A stretch of 56,866 nt of DNA from a virus, in IMG/VR virus record IMGVR_UViG_3300009603_002872, positions 1 to 56,866 of that record. One strand, 5' to 3'. Below are positions 37,902-46,185 of the stretch, in pieces. Both the position numbers and the translations under genes were made by a program. Under the pieces are notes generated by a model that worked only from the letters and a program-made list of their open reading frames with translations, had not been told where the DNA came from and searched no databases. Position 1 is the stretch's first letter. Each line of letters begins with the position of its first letter.

Positions 37902-38877
37902 TTTTTTTAACCTGTCCTTTGATCCAGTTGAATGTCGTTTCCATCCCCGTTTTTAACTCCTGGGAATGGCTCCACCCAAGCTTCTCTTGGATTAGAGTAT
38001 TGTCAGAATTTCTGCCCCTTACTCCTAAAGGGCCATCAATATTTTCAATAGAAAGATCTTTACCAGAAATATCAATCGCCATTTTGGCAAGCTCCTGTAT
38101 AGTCACCATTTCTTCGGAACCAATATTAACAGGGCCCGCAAAACTAGACTCCATTAGGCGCACTGACGCTTCGATACATTCGTCAATATACAGAAAAGAC
38201 CGTGTTTGCGATCCATCACCCCACACCTCAATAAACCCCCCGTCTTTTCCCTGCGCCGCTTTTCTACACATCGCGGCGGGGGCTTTTTCTCGCCCACCCG
38301 TCCACGCTCCTTCAGGACCAAAGATATTATGATATCTTGCTATGCATACGTCCAGTCCATAATTTTTTGCAAAAGCGGACCATAATCTTTCACTAAATAA
38401 CTTTTCCCATCCATACTCGCTATCGGGATCAGCAGGATATGCGCTGCCTTCCGCACACATAGGATTATTAGGATCCATTTGGTTTCTTTCCGGGTATATG
38501 CACGCAGATGAGGAATAAAACACCTTTTCAACCCCGCTTCTCGTGCATTGTTTCGCTATATTTAAATTAATCATTGCGGAATTATGCATTATATCTGCAT
38601 CATTGTCCCCAGTAAAAACAAACCCAGCGCCCCCCATGTCCGCCGCAAACTGAAACACCCAGTCAAACGTTTTATCAAGAACTAAATTACAGACCTTTGG
38701 ATCGCGCAAATCGCCAATTAGAAACTCGTCAGCCACGGCCGCAATATCAAAAAACTCATGATGCTTTAAGTCCACTCCTCGAACATAGTGTCCCTCACTT
38801 TTGAGCCTCTTTACCATCGCCCCTCCTATAAACCCTCCAGCGCCACATACCAAAATTCGTTTCTTATTATTTTTCAT
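37885..38877 (-). CDS. GDP-mannose 3,5-epimerase-like SDR
   Basis: A 330-aa protein with ATG. It has the NAD turn CGAGGFIGG (11-19), FAADMGGAGF (77-86), YSSSACIYPE (121-130) with C126, Y155 and K159 (YGWEK), GGREKAPAA (194-202) with K198, the QTRSFLYIDECIE segment and the VRGRNSDN tail. This motif set and order closely follow the plant enzyme that converts GDP-D-mannose to GDP-L-galactose via C3/C5 epimerisation, where the equivalent Cys and Lys are the acid/base pair. It overlaps the NAD synthase gene by 11 bp. Identity is by recalled family sequence, not a search; other SDR epimerases remain possible. Confidence 0.82.
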   Translation of the reverse strand: MKNNKKRILVCGAGGFIGGAMVKRLKSEGHYVRGVDLKHHEFFDIAAVADEFLIGDLRDPKVCNLVLDKTFDWVFQFAADMGGAGFVFTGDNDADIMHNSAMINLNIAKQCTRSGVEKVFYSSSACIYPERNQMDPNNPMCAEGSAYPADPDSEYGWEKLFSERLWSAFAKNYGLDVCIARYHNIFGPEGAWTGGREKAPAAMCRKAAQGKDGGFIEVWGDGSQTRSFLYIDECIEASVRLMESSFAGPVNIGSEEMVTIQELAKMAIDISGKDLSIENIDGPLGVRGRNSDNTLIQEKLGWSHSQELKTGMETTFNWIKGQVKKSEDNF

Positions 38878-39655
38878 TTCTAAATTTTTCTCCTATAAGA
38901 CATACAGGAGGAAGCTCTAACTTGTGCTTATTATTTATATGTCTCAAGGTATAAATACTCAGTGCTTCTTTCTGCTCTCGTGTCAAGAACCTACTTTCCT
39001 GCTGGTTTTTATCATAAAAGTCTAGCGCCCATTCCAAATTTTTATACGAAGCCCCAATTTGTTCTTCATCTGACCGATTATCACCCCACAGGCCGTCCGT
39101 AGGAATCGCTTCTTGAATTGACTTTGGGACGCCTATAGATTTTGCCATTTTATAAACCTCGGTCTTTAGTAGATCCGCGATCGGACTAATATCAACACCA
39201 CCATCACCGTATTTTGTAAAAAAGCCAATTCCGTAATCTTCAACCTTGTTCCCGGTCCCAACAACTAAATAATTTTTTGAATTCGCAAAAGCGTATAAAG
39301 TTATCATCCTTAAGCGGGAGGCTAAATTGGCATAGGCAAGCTCGCTAATCTCGAAAGGCAATACCGACTTAAAACTCTCATGCATGCTTGTTAAATCAAT
39401 AACATGCGACAAAACATTATCGTATCTACTTTTCAGCCAATCAATTTGTTCATTTGAACGACTAAATTGCCCCTCTTCTTGATTTATCGGCATGTTAAGA
39501 GCCAGCGTTGGTTCTCCCGTTATTGCAGCAAGCGCAGAAGTTAAGGCAGAATCAATCCCCCCAGAGACTCCAATAACAAATCCTCGCGCCTTAGATTCAA
39601 CAAGCTTTTGTGTCATCCATGACGAAATATGTTTTACTACTTCTTCATGCCGCAT
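38867..39655 (-). CDS. NAD synthase, NadE-like (ammonia-type)
   Basis: I use ATG 39655 (262 aa), giving an 11-bp overlap with the upstream dehydrogenase gene; a longer frame overlaps it by 77 bp. The PP-loop SGGIDSA (31-37), the RMITLYAFAN helix, VVGTGNKVEDYGIGF and the TKYGDGGVDISPIADL block are NadE hallmarks. It amidates nicotinic acid adenine dinucleotide to NAD. There is no glutaminase domain. It sits in a cassette with five NAD-dependent enzymes and beside them, so NAD supply is one reading. NadE homologs also occur in bacterial surface-sugar loci with NeuA/NeuB, where their real substrate is not always clear. Confidence 0.85.
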   Translation of the reverse strand: MRHEEVVKHISSWMTQKLVESKARGFVIGVSGGIDSALTSALAAITGEPTLALNMPINQEEGQFSRSNEQIDWLKSRYDNVLSHVIDLTSMHESFKSVLPFEISELAYANLASRLRMITLYAFANSKNYLVVGTGNKVEDYGIGFFTKYGDGGVDISPIADLLKTEVYKMAKSIGVPKSIQEAIPTDGLWGDNRSDEEQIGASYKNLEWALDFYDKNQQESRFLTREQKEALSIYTLRHINNKHKLELPPVCLIGEKFRNEK

Positions 39656-40769
39656 GCTGATGCTGCCTGTCTCTGACTTGGTATTCAAACAGGTCTCCAT
39701 ATAGGCTTCTAACATTGTCAATGACTTCTTTTGATTCTCTTATTATAACCTTGTAGCCTTTTTCCGCGATCTCAACAGCAAACTTTAACTCTTGTGACTC
39801 TTCAAGGATTACCGTCCCTGGCTTATACGTAACTTGTTCAATAATTACATCCTCTTCTTTGTCAGTATCCTTCAAAAACTTTTCAACTTGAAATTTCAAA
39901 TGCAAAAAATTACTCTCATCAGAAGCAACACTAATAGGTACCTTTACATCTTTTTCTTCAGCATAGGCCATTAGGGCCCTGTTGTCGCGTGGAAGGCACG
40001 GACCCCCATAACCAAAACCATACCTCAAGCACTTATTTCCAACTCTTGTATCCGTTCCTATTGCCTCCAAGACCTTATCTGCTTGTGCGCCCGCCGTTAC
40101 CGCCAAATCACCAATCATATTAGCAAAGGCAATTTTGGTAGTTAGAAAACAATTAAGAGAGATCTTACATATCTCGGCGCTTAGCGGGCTCATTCTTTTA
40201 ATAGAGGGTGAATTAACACAAATATTATTATAGATATTTTCCAAAGTATCGCCTATGTTTTCATTGCCTTCTCCAATTAAGACCAGATCCGGGCTTTGTT
40301 GGTCTCTTAAAATACTCCCCTGGGCAATGAACTCCGGGTTGTAGCTGGCGACGAAACCCTCGCCCTTCAACCTCTCCGTGATCTTGTCAGTGTACCCGGG
40401 CATCACCGTCGCGCAGATTATTAAATGCTTCGTCCGCGCCTGTCTCCCAGAAGAAGACAGTTTTTCAACGACCGAATCTATCTGACTATGATCATAGCCG
40501 CCATTCGATAGCGACGGTGTGGCTACAACCACGAATAATATATCCGAGTGTTCCACCGCCTCCCTAATGTCTACAGTCGCACGAAAATTTTTAGATGCTC
40601 GCAGGTGCTCTCGTACTCCGGGCTCAGACGTAACCAACCTTTTGTCGTTAATGCTCTTAACATAATCTTCTACTATGTCTACACCAACAACATTATATCC
40701 AGATTTTTCCAATGTCAAAGCGAAACAAAGACCCAACTTGCCGATTCCGATTACCGAGACCTTTTCCAT
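39645..40769 (-). CDS. UDP-glucose/GDP-mannose 6-dehydrogenase, full length
   Basis: A 374-aa protein; GAGGAAGG precedes the ATG. The Rossmann turn is IGIGKLG (7-13). Following are VATPS (82-86), the TVMPG strand, the SYNPEF segment, the central helix EICKISLNCFLTTKIAFANM, and the active site GYGGPCLPRD with C258. It keeps a C-terminal domain (VTYKPGTVILEES onward), which the 267-aa paralog lacks. It oxidises the C6 alcohol of a UDP- or GDP-sugar to a uronic acid. Substrate cannot be settled by eye; UDP-glucose or UDP-HexNAc are the usual ones. Confidence 0.86.
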   Translation of the reverse strand: MEKVSVIGIGKLGLCFALTLEKSGYNVVGVDIVEDYVKSINDKRLVTSEPGVREHLRASKNFRATVDIREAVEHSDILFVVVATPSLSNGGYDHSQIDSVVEKLSSSGRQARTKHLIICATVMPGYTDKITERLKGEGFVASYNPEFIAQGSILRDQQSPDLVLIGEGNENIGDTLENIYNNICVNSPSIKRMSPLSAEICKISLNCFLTTKIAFANMIGDLAVTAGAQADKVLEAIGTDTRVGNKCLRYGFGYGGPCLPRDNRALMAYAEEKDVKVPISVASDESNFLHLKFQVEKFLKDTDKEEDVIIEQVTYKPGTVILEESQELKFAVEIAEKGYKVIIRESKEVIDNVRSLYGDLFEYQVRDRQHQHAA

Positions 40770-40770
40770 C

Positions 40771-41604
40771 TTACCCTTCCTCGTTTTCCAGCTTGGCTCT
40801 TATTAGCATATGCCACCCAACCTCGTCAGACATTTCTTCAAACTTTTCCTCTGTCATACTCTTAAAACAGTCCCTGACAACATAGTTCCCCTTTATATAC
40901 TCCGGTACGTCGTATGGGAAAACATGGGTTTTTTTAATTTCTTCAACATTAAAGCCCTCTAATAATTTTTTGGCTTCGAGAAAAGTATAGGTATATGCCC
41001 TGGGACAGTTCGTTTGCGCTTCCGCATATTTCCGAATTATATCATCCGAATTTGAAAAATCCCAGCTTTCGGTTTCCCTCATAAAATCAAAAAGCTTAAA
41101 ACTGTACTTTGCGTAAAGCATCAAGCGGAACTCAGCGCCTGGTTTTAAGACTTTTTTAACTTCATTGACAATATCGGCGGGCTGATCCGTATGATGAATA
41201 ACACCGAAAGAATAGACAAGATCAAATTTTTCATTTTGACGGCCTAAAACACGTACAAGGTCCTCCGCGTTTCCATGAAGAAGCCTGGCATCCAGCCCAT
41301 AAGTTTTAAACCTCTTGCGACATAGGTCTAAGCTTTTTTTGGACAACTCAACGACCGTTAAGTCCGCTCCGTGGCGTACAAAATTTATGCTATCAGTCCC
41401 AATCCCACAGCCTATTTCTAAAACCCTCTTACCTTTCCACTTTTCAAATTCGGCAAACTTTGGGATGTGTGGCTCGACAAAGTATTTCTTCTTTTCAACT
41501 TCATCAAAGTACTCTCTTGTACCGATCTCTTTTTTAGAATGTCTAATGTTACAAGGGCGATGATCCCAAAAGGCCTCAATCTTATCTATTAATAAGGTTT
41601 TCAT
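40771..41604 (-). CDS. Class I SAM-dependent methyltransferase
   Basis: A 277-aa protein; the ATG overlaps the upstream stop as ATGA. Motif I is [11 protein letters not shown] (61-71). Next comes VVELSKKSL with the acidic residue, and [12 protein letters not shown] as motif post-II, then [14 protein letters not shown]. The C-terminal part is longer than the minimal fold. It is likely to methylate a sugar or small acceptor in the same pathway. The acceptor is not predictable. Confidence 0.85.
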   Translation of the reverse strand: MKTLLIDKIEAFWDHRPCNIRHSKKEIGTREYFDEVEKKKYFVEPHIPKFAEFEKWKGKRVLEIGCGIGTDSINFVRHGADLTVVELSKKSLDLCRKRFKTYGLDARLLHGNAEDLVRVLGRQNEKFDLVYSFGVIHHTDQPADIVNEVKKVLKPGAEFRLMLYAKYSFKLFDFMRETESWDFSNSDDIIRKYAEAQTNCPRAYTYTFLEAKKLLEGFNVEEIKKTHVFPYDVPEYIKGNYVVRDCFKSMTEEKFEEMSDEVGWHMLIRAKLENEEG

Positions 41605-42137
41605 TTAACCGCCTCTACATTCAAACTAATGAGCATTCCATTTTCTTTATCCATGTGAGGTTGATATCCTTGGCTATTATCATCAACATGTGCGTGCTCT
41701 GTTTCACGCCAATCATATCGGTACACTTCTCTAAACCCAACTTCTTCTAGGTCTTGGCTTAACGAATCAAAATCCCAACACCAATGATGGAAATTATTTT
41801 CATAATCTTGCCCGCCATAAAGAGATCCCCTTAACAAAGGAAGGTCCTTGTGCTTCTGGTAATGCAAACAAATTTTTTCAAAGTCCGGGACCGCGACCCT
41901 TAAAATCCCACCCGGCTTTAAGATATCAAACCATCTTCTTAAAACAGAGCCGTATTCCCACCTAGTAAAATGCTCTAGGACATGAGATGCGTAAATCAAG
42001 TCCGCAGAATTTTTAGGGTACTTCCTGGCGTGTAAATACCTTATATCAGCTACGGCATCAACTGTCGGCATGTGCATGCTGTCTATATTGACAAATCCAT
42101 CGAGATGAACATCTCCACATCCCAAGTGTAGTTTCAT
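41601..42137 (-). CDS. Class I SAM-dependent methyltransferase
   Basis: I start at ATG 42137 (178 aa), two bases after the upstream stop and after a GGGGGAAG site. A 34-codon longer frame would lie inside the upstream gene. The protein opens with motif I at once ([19 protein letters not shown]), then [13 protein letters not shown] and [15 protein letters not shown]. The short N-terminus before motif I is typical of this family of sugar-locus methyltransferases. Likely O- or N-methylation in the cassette; acceptor unknown. Confidence 0.85.
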   Translation of the reverse strand: MKLHLGCGDVHLDGFVNIDSMHMPTVDAVADIRYLHARKYPKNSADLIYASHVLEHFTRWEYGSVLRRWFDILKPGGILRVAVPDFEKICLHYQKHKDLPLLRGSLYGGQDYENNFHHWCWDFDSLSQDLEEVGFREVYRYDWRETEHAHVDDNSQGYQPHMDKENGMLISLNVEAVK

Positions 42138-42138
42138 T

Positions 42139-42918
42139 TCACTTCCCCCAGCAAAAAGACGGATTAAGTACAAGCCTATTTTTTTGCTCTTCCGAAAGGC
42201 CCCTATGGTGGTCTTTTTCAATATATGAGTCTTTATCATTTAAATTCATAATCTTAAATCGACCATCATTCAGATCACTTCTCAAAAAGACTAAATTATT
42301 TCTTTTGCAAAAAGCCACTAAGTCATAGCCTTTATAATGACCCAGCCTTTCAAGGGCCGACGCCGAAGCTCCAAAAAATTGAGACTCATCCCAGCAATGT
42401 AACTCATCATAGGGTATACTAATTCTCTCTTCCCAATTTGAGTTATACTCTATTATAACAACCTTGGGTCTGTACTTCAATTCTGCCCAAACCCAATAAT
42501 CGTTCCCATCTATATCAATAGATAATAGATCAAAATCACTTTGTACAAGATTTTTCTTTAGAATTGAATCAAGTTCTTGTCCTTCATTCAAACTAATAAA
42601 CGCTTTTTCGCAAGTAACCTTTTTAAAGCTATTCATAGATTCTTTTAAAGTATTAAATCTAGCTTCGTCACCTTCAATTAAAAGAGCCCGCCACCCTTTT
42701 TTAATCCATCTATAAGAATTGCTCCAATATTTTTCTTCCCACCAGCCATTTCCAGCGCCTAATTCCACAACAACTTTATCTTTGGCATCTATTGATTCAA
42801 AGATTTTTTCTACCACCCCATCTTCACCATCAGTACTATAATAACCCTCCTCTTCCGAGGCTCCTTTCTGAGGGTGTCCGTCAACAAAACCCGCTTTGTG
42901 TAAAGAAAGATCAATCAC
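42139..42918 (-). CDS. FkbM-like methyltransferase
   Basis: A 259-aa protein beginning at GTG; no better ATG exists near the N-terminus. Motif I is VVVELGAGNGWWE (49-61) after a GEDGVVEKIFE helix. DLLSIDIDGNDYWVW corresponds to the FkbM region that normally reads KxDVEGxE, here with IDGND. The remainder (KPKVV-like VVIIEYNSNWE) fits the family. FkbM enzymes O-methylate sugars or polyketides. It overlaps the upstream glycosyltransferase-like gene by 8 bp. Confidence 0.75.
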   Translation of the reverse strand: MIDLSLHKAGFVDGHPQKGASEEEGYYSTDGEDGVVEKIFESIDAKDKVVVELGAGNGWWEEKYWSNSYRWIKKGWRALLIEGDEARFNTLKESMNSFKKVTCEKAFISLNEGQELDSILKKNLVQSDFDLLSIDIDGNDYWVWAELKYRPKVVIIEYNSNWEERISIPYDELHCWDESQFFGASASALERLGHYKGYDLVAFCKRNNLVFLRSDLNDGRFKIMNLNDKDSYIEKDHHRGLSEEQKNRLVLNPSFCWGK

Positions 42919-43969
42919 GATTCGACTTTTTATATAGGGTTATTTCATGTTGGGGAATCCAGTCTCTAACAAAGTCGCTATAATGTTTCATGCCTCCATT
43001 AAATTTGGTAAATACTTTCCACACTTCCAGATATTTTTCCCATTCCTGTTTCCACGGATTGCTCACCTCATAAGGCGCAGAGCCGGGAGTGTGTATCAAA
43101 TTTTCAGCGCTAACCCCCTCTTCCCTCCCCTCGATTCCTCTAAGCCACTCCGTATTGTGAGGAATCGCGAAGTGCTCCATAAATTTAGGCTTCACAGCGA
43201 GACCTTTATCAATCAAATGTTGTTTTTGAGAAATATCTCCAAGCCTCTCTTGCGGATGCCCAGGGCCTTCCCAGCGTTCAGATTTTTCCCAGCAATTCCA
43301 AAACCATCCATCAGTCTCTTCTATAAGCCTATTTTTATTAACCGTATGTAACCCTTGGCTTTCGCGCGAATCCGTATAATACGCTCCCCTGTACGCAACC
43401 GCTAGACTATCAAAGTTCTTACCCAACGAAGCCAACAAATATTCAAACTCCAGTCTGTGGGCTGCTTTTCTAATTCCCTCGTGATTGTTTTGGAATCCTT
43501 CAACCCATATTTCGTTTCTGTCACTAGACCGTTGTTCATCAATAAACTTGATAATTCTAGCGCATTGTTCTCTACCCATTATATCGCAATGCTGGTACGT
43601 CACCCAATCAGTCCTCGCAAGGTAAAGCCCAAGATTCCACTGGATGCCAGTGTCATACGCGGGATACTGGCTTCGGTTTTTTTCCAAATTCATGCAATAA
43701 ACATCTAGAAAATCATATTTAAGCACTATGGGATTTGGCTTGTCGGTCCACTCAATCCATATAAAATCAACATCCTCAGAGTTATATTGGTTTTGACAGC
43801 ACTTCAGTGCCAGATCAATATAGCCCTCCCTATAGAGAGCGTCCCACATAACAACCGTTAGCCGCTTCTCTTCATTTTCATACGGAGCCGGGGTAAAGAA
43901 GTTCCAAGTCGGCTTATCGCAGGGACTCCACGACCATTCAGGTACTATTATTTTTTTCTCATCACTCAT
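42911..43969 (-). CDS. Putative GT-A glycosyltransferase
   Basis: A 352-aa protein with GGAG upstream of its ATG. The N-terminal half looks like a GT-A domain: RLTVVMWDALYREGYIDLAL, then DFIWIEWTD, then GIQWNLGLYLARTDWVTY followed by QHCDIMGRE, where the C-D pair sits at the DxD position. The second half contains several Trp/His-rich segments and no known domain. No membrane segment. Family assignment is tentative, and donor and acceptor are unknown. Confidence 0.6.
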   Translation of the reverse strand: MSDEKKIIVPEWSWSPCDKPTWNFFTPAPYENEEKRLTVVMWDALYREGYIDLALKCCQNQYNSEDVDFIWIEWTDKPNPIVLKYDFLDVYCMNLEKNRSQYPAYDTGIQWNLGLYLARTDWVTYQHCDIMGREQCARIIKFIDEQRSSDRNEIWVEGFQNNHEGIRKAAHRLEFEYLLASLGKNFDSLAVAYRGAYYTDSRESQGLHTVNKNRLIEETDGWFWNCWEKSERWEGPGHPQERLGDISQKQHLIDKGLAVKPKFMEHFAIPHNTEWLRGIEGREEGVSAENLIHTPGSAPYEVSNPWKQEWEKYLEVWKVFTKFNGGMKHYSDFVRDWIPQHEITLYKKSNRD

Positions 43970-44657
43970 AAATAATCTCCAAATTAGGGGCTTTTGGCAA
44001 TTCAGCGACAGTAATCATCTTAAAATCAACCTCAGGGTTTCTCTTAACAACATCCATAAAATGACCAACCATATCTGTATTCTTCATCTTACGCTGCTGG
44101 TTTTCTAACGAATTATGCCATGGGCGTCTAAACAGGTAATCTTCTTGATAAAAATCTAATCCAACAACCCAAAGATTTTTAGGCTTCAAAAAATCAGCGG
44201 CATATATAACAGCTAGAACTCCAGTGTTCGGATGCTTCTTCTTGTATTTGCCATCTCCAGGCTTAAGATAAAACTTATCATCAAAATAGTCATTATATTC
44301 AAGTAGCCTCTCAGGAAGCATATGACAGGTTAATTCCAGACTTTCATAATACTGCTTCATATGTGTCAACTCTGGATCAAGCTCAGCCTTTGAGAACTGT
44401 ATATTCTCGATACCAAGCTCCCTGTAGTGCTCCGGTAGCAGCGGCGCTGTATGAAGTCTGTTTACGAAATGTGCAACGCGCTTATCTTTAAGTTCGGGTG
44501 CGATAATTGAGTATTCGGAATCTTCATTATCAACATTTTTATCGATATTATTAACAATAAAACAATCTTGAAAATTACTAGAAAACTCCGGAAGTCTCGC
44601 CACGCTAGCACCCTTGAGGACAACGCCAAAGTTATTCAAGTTTTTTTTAAAGTACAT
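43962..44657 (-). CDS. GT42/GT29-like putative sialyltransferase
   Basis: A 231-aa protein with GGGAAGG before the ATG, starting right after the FkbM stop. The N-terminal FGVVLKGASVARLPEF (10-25) resembles the first CMP-binding loop (G.G.S), followed by DCFIVNN. Residues 143-170 contain P-N-T-G-V, a helix, and VVGLDFY, in the same layout as the PTSG...GIDFY region of GT42 sialyltransferases. KNTD (192-195) follows as in that family. The catalytic His cannot be placed with certainty. In the same operon are NeuB-like and NeuA-like genes, which would supply a CMP-linked donor. This is a reasoned call, not a confirmed one. Confidence 0.62.
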   Translation of the reverse strand: MYFKKNLNNFGVVLKGASVARLPEFSSNFQDCFIVNNIDKNVDNEDSEYSIIAPELKDKRVAHFVNRLHTAPLLPEHYRELGIENIQFSKAELDPELTHMKQYYESLELTCHMLPERLLEYNDYFDDKFYLKPGDGKYKKKHPNTGVLAVIYAADFLKPKNLWVVGLDFYQEDYLFRRPWHNSLENQQRKMKNTDMVGHFMDVVKRNPEVDFKMITVAELPKAPNLEIIYE

Positions 44658-45509
44658 CTACCCTTCCCTAGTGACCATAAAGCTGCGCACGATCTTTTTG
44701 CTGCCCTGCTCCCAGTGCTCCTGGCAAGCAAACTTAAGCAGGTGTTCGTTGCTAATATTATTATATATTCCGCGATGAAACCCGTCTGTATAGACACTCT
44801 GCACAGGCTCATATCCTGCCATTTCAAAAAGCTGCGGTTGCGGAACAGGTGTCGCTACGACATATCTAGAATCAAAACCAATCTTAAAATATTCCTTAAG
44901 GATCTTAACAAAATCGTTATCCTCATTATATAATGCCGGGTGTACCTCAACTAGCATACTGGTGTATCCCTCGTTTTTTGAAAAATAATCAAGGCCGCTT
45001 TCAAATATCTTCACTTCGTGGCCTTCGACATCCATTTTAATAAAATTGGGATATCTCCTCCCCTCTAAAAAGCTCGTCAGCGTATAGCACGGAACAGATA
45101 TCTTATTGGTGCTATACTTATTCTTTGTTACGCTACTGAGGTTCGGCTTGCTGGCTTCCCAGAAATCTATTTCTCCATTGTTATCACTTATTGCGCAATG
45201 AACAGTTTCATGATTTTCATATCCATTCTCCTCAATGTTTTCTTTCAAGAGCTTTAAATTTCTAGGATCGGGCTCAATTGCATACACAAATCCGTCATCT
45301 CCACAGTTTTCTAGCATATAAAGGGTCGTATAACCGATATTACTACCCAAGTCAACACACGTCATTCCCTCTTCAACCTCATTCTGTAGCAGGCCCATAA
45401 AGGCAAGCTCCCGCTGGCCCTGGTGGTACAATACTGCCGAGATTCCCCCATCTTCAACATCAAGGTTCATCATGTGGTTTCCAATGCGCTTCTTAAGAAC
45501 GTTAGACAT
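44658..45509 (-). CDS. FkbM-family methyltransferase
   Basis: A 283-aa protein, with GGAGAG before the ATG. Motif I is CVDLGSNIGYTTLYML (51-66), then VYAIEPDPRNL with the SAM-contacting acidic residue, and FIKMDVEGHEVKIFE, the FkbM signature. The C-terminal 60 residues may hold acceptor specificity. It overlaps the neighbouring FkbM-like gene by 8 bp, so two related enzymes are made in tandem. Likely sugar O-methylation; acceptor unknown. Confidence 0.87.
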   Translation of the reverse strand: MSNVLKKRIGNHMMNLDVEDGGISAVLYHQGQRELAFMGLLQNEVEEGMTCVDLGSNIGYTTLYMLENCGDDGFVYAIEPDPRNLKLLKENIEENGYENHETVHCAISDNNGEIDFWEASKPNLSSVTKNKYSTNKISVPCYTLTSFLEGRRYPNFIKMDVEGHEVKIFESGLDYFSKNEGYTSMLVEVHPALYNEDNDFVKILKEYFKIGFDSRYVVATPVPQPQLFEMAGYEPVQSVYTDGFHRGIYNNISNEHLLKFACQEHWEQGSKKIVRSFMVTREG

Positions 45510-46185
45510 TCAACTCTCCATTAATCCTATTATCAATAGCGCTTAATACTAAATCAAGCATATTTACATTTTTATCGTGCCCTATAATTGTATAGGTAGT
45601 GCCTTCCGGCGTAGAATCAAATCTTCCCGTCGCAGAAAATTTATGCAAAAATATGTCGTTATTTTCTAGTAAGGCGTAGTAGTCGCCTTTAACAGGGAGT
45701 AGTTCAGAAATTTTTTCAATATCATGTCCAGCGCCACAAAAAATATCCACATGTTTTACTAAATCGCTTTTAACTAGGTCCTGGAACACTTCGTACTCCG
45801 CCCCCTCAATATTCATTTTTATAATATTGATATCATCTTTAAATGTTGGGACATTATCTAGAATCCACTCAGAAAATAAAATTGATTCCACATCTTCACT
45901 TTCACTTGTGACATTCTTTTTTGTACTAAAAAGCGAATGGCCTAAGTTATTCGGAGCGTGATATAGTTTTCTATTCCCCGGCTTGCCTGAAACAGCGTAA
46001 TTAAAAATTTTGATATTGTCTTTTTTAAGCCACGGAATATTACTAACCGCTTCATAGTGCTCACGACATGCCTCAAAGCCATATGCAAAAAAATTATCAA
46101 ATCCTATCTCTGGGATTATACGTTCCGCCATGACCGTTAATTCGGTCCCATGATACAGTCCAAGATCAAAGTAATTAATCCTCAT
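45502..46185 (-). CDS. FkbM-family methyltransferase
   Basis: A 227-aa protein. The motif-I equivalent is NYFDLGLYHGTEL (4-16), and NIIKMNIEGAEYEVFQDL matches the FkbM KxxxEGxE block. AYGFEACREH is the SAM-side acidic segment. The N-terminus is shorter than in the 283-aa paralog and starts almost at motif I. It overlaps the upstream glycosyltransferase gene by 11 bp. Substrate unknown; probably another methylation of the same glycan. Confidence 0.8.
   Translation of the reverse strand: MRINYFDLGLYHGTELTVMAERIIPEIGFDNFFAYGFEACREHYEAVSNIPWLKKDNIKIFNYAVSGKPGNRKLYHAPNNLGHSLFSTKKNVTSESEDVESILFSEWILDNVPTFKDDINIIKMNIEGAEYEVFQDLVKSDLVKHVDIFCGAGHDIEKISELLPVKGDYYALLENNDIFLHKFSATGRFDSTPEGTTYTIIGHDKNVNMLDLVLSAIDNRINGELNV

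Noticed and set aside
34809-38940. TATAAATA on the coding strand inside cassette genes (about 34809, 35385, 38932)
   Set aside because: They lie within coding sequence of AT-rich genes and do not precede gene starts at a consistent distance.
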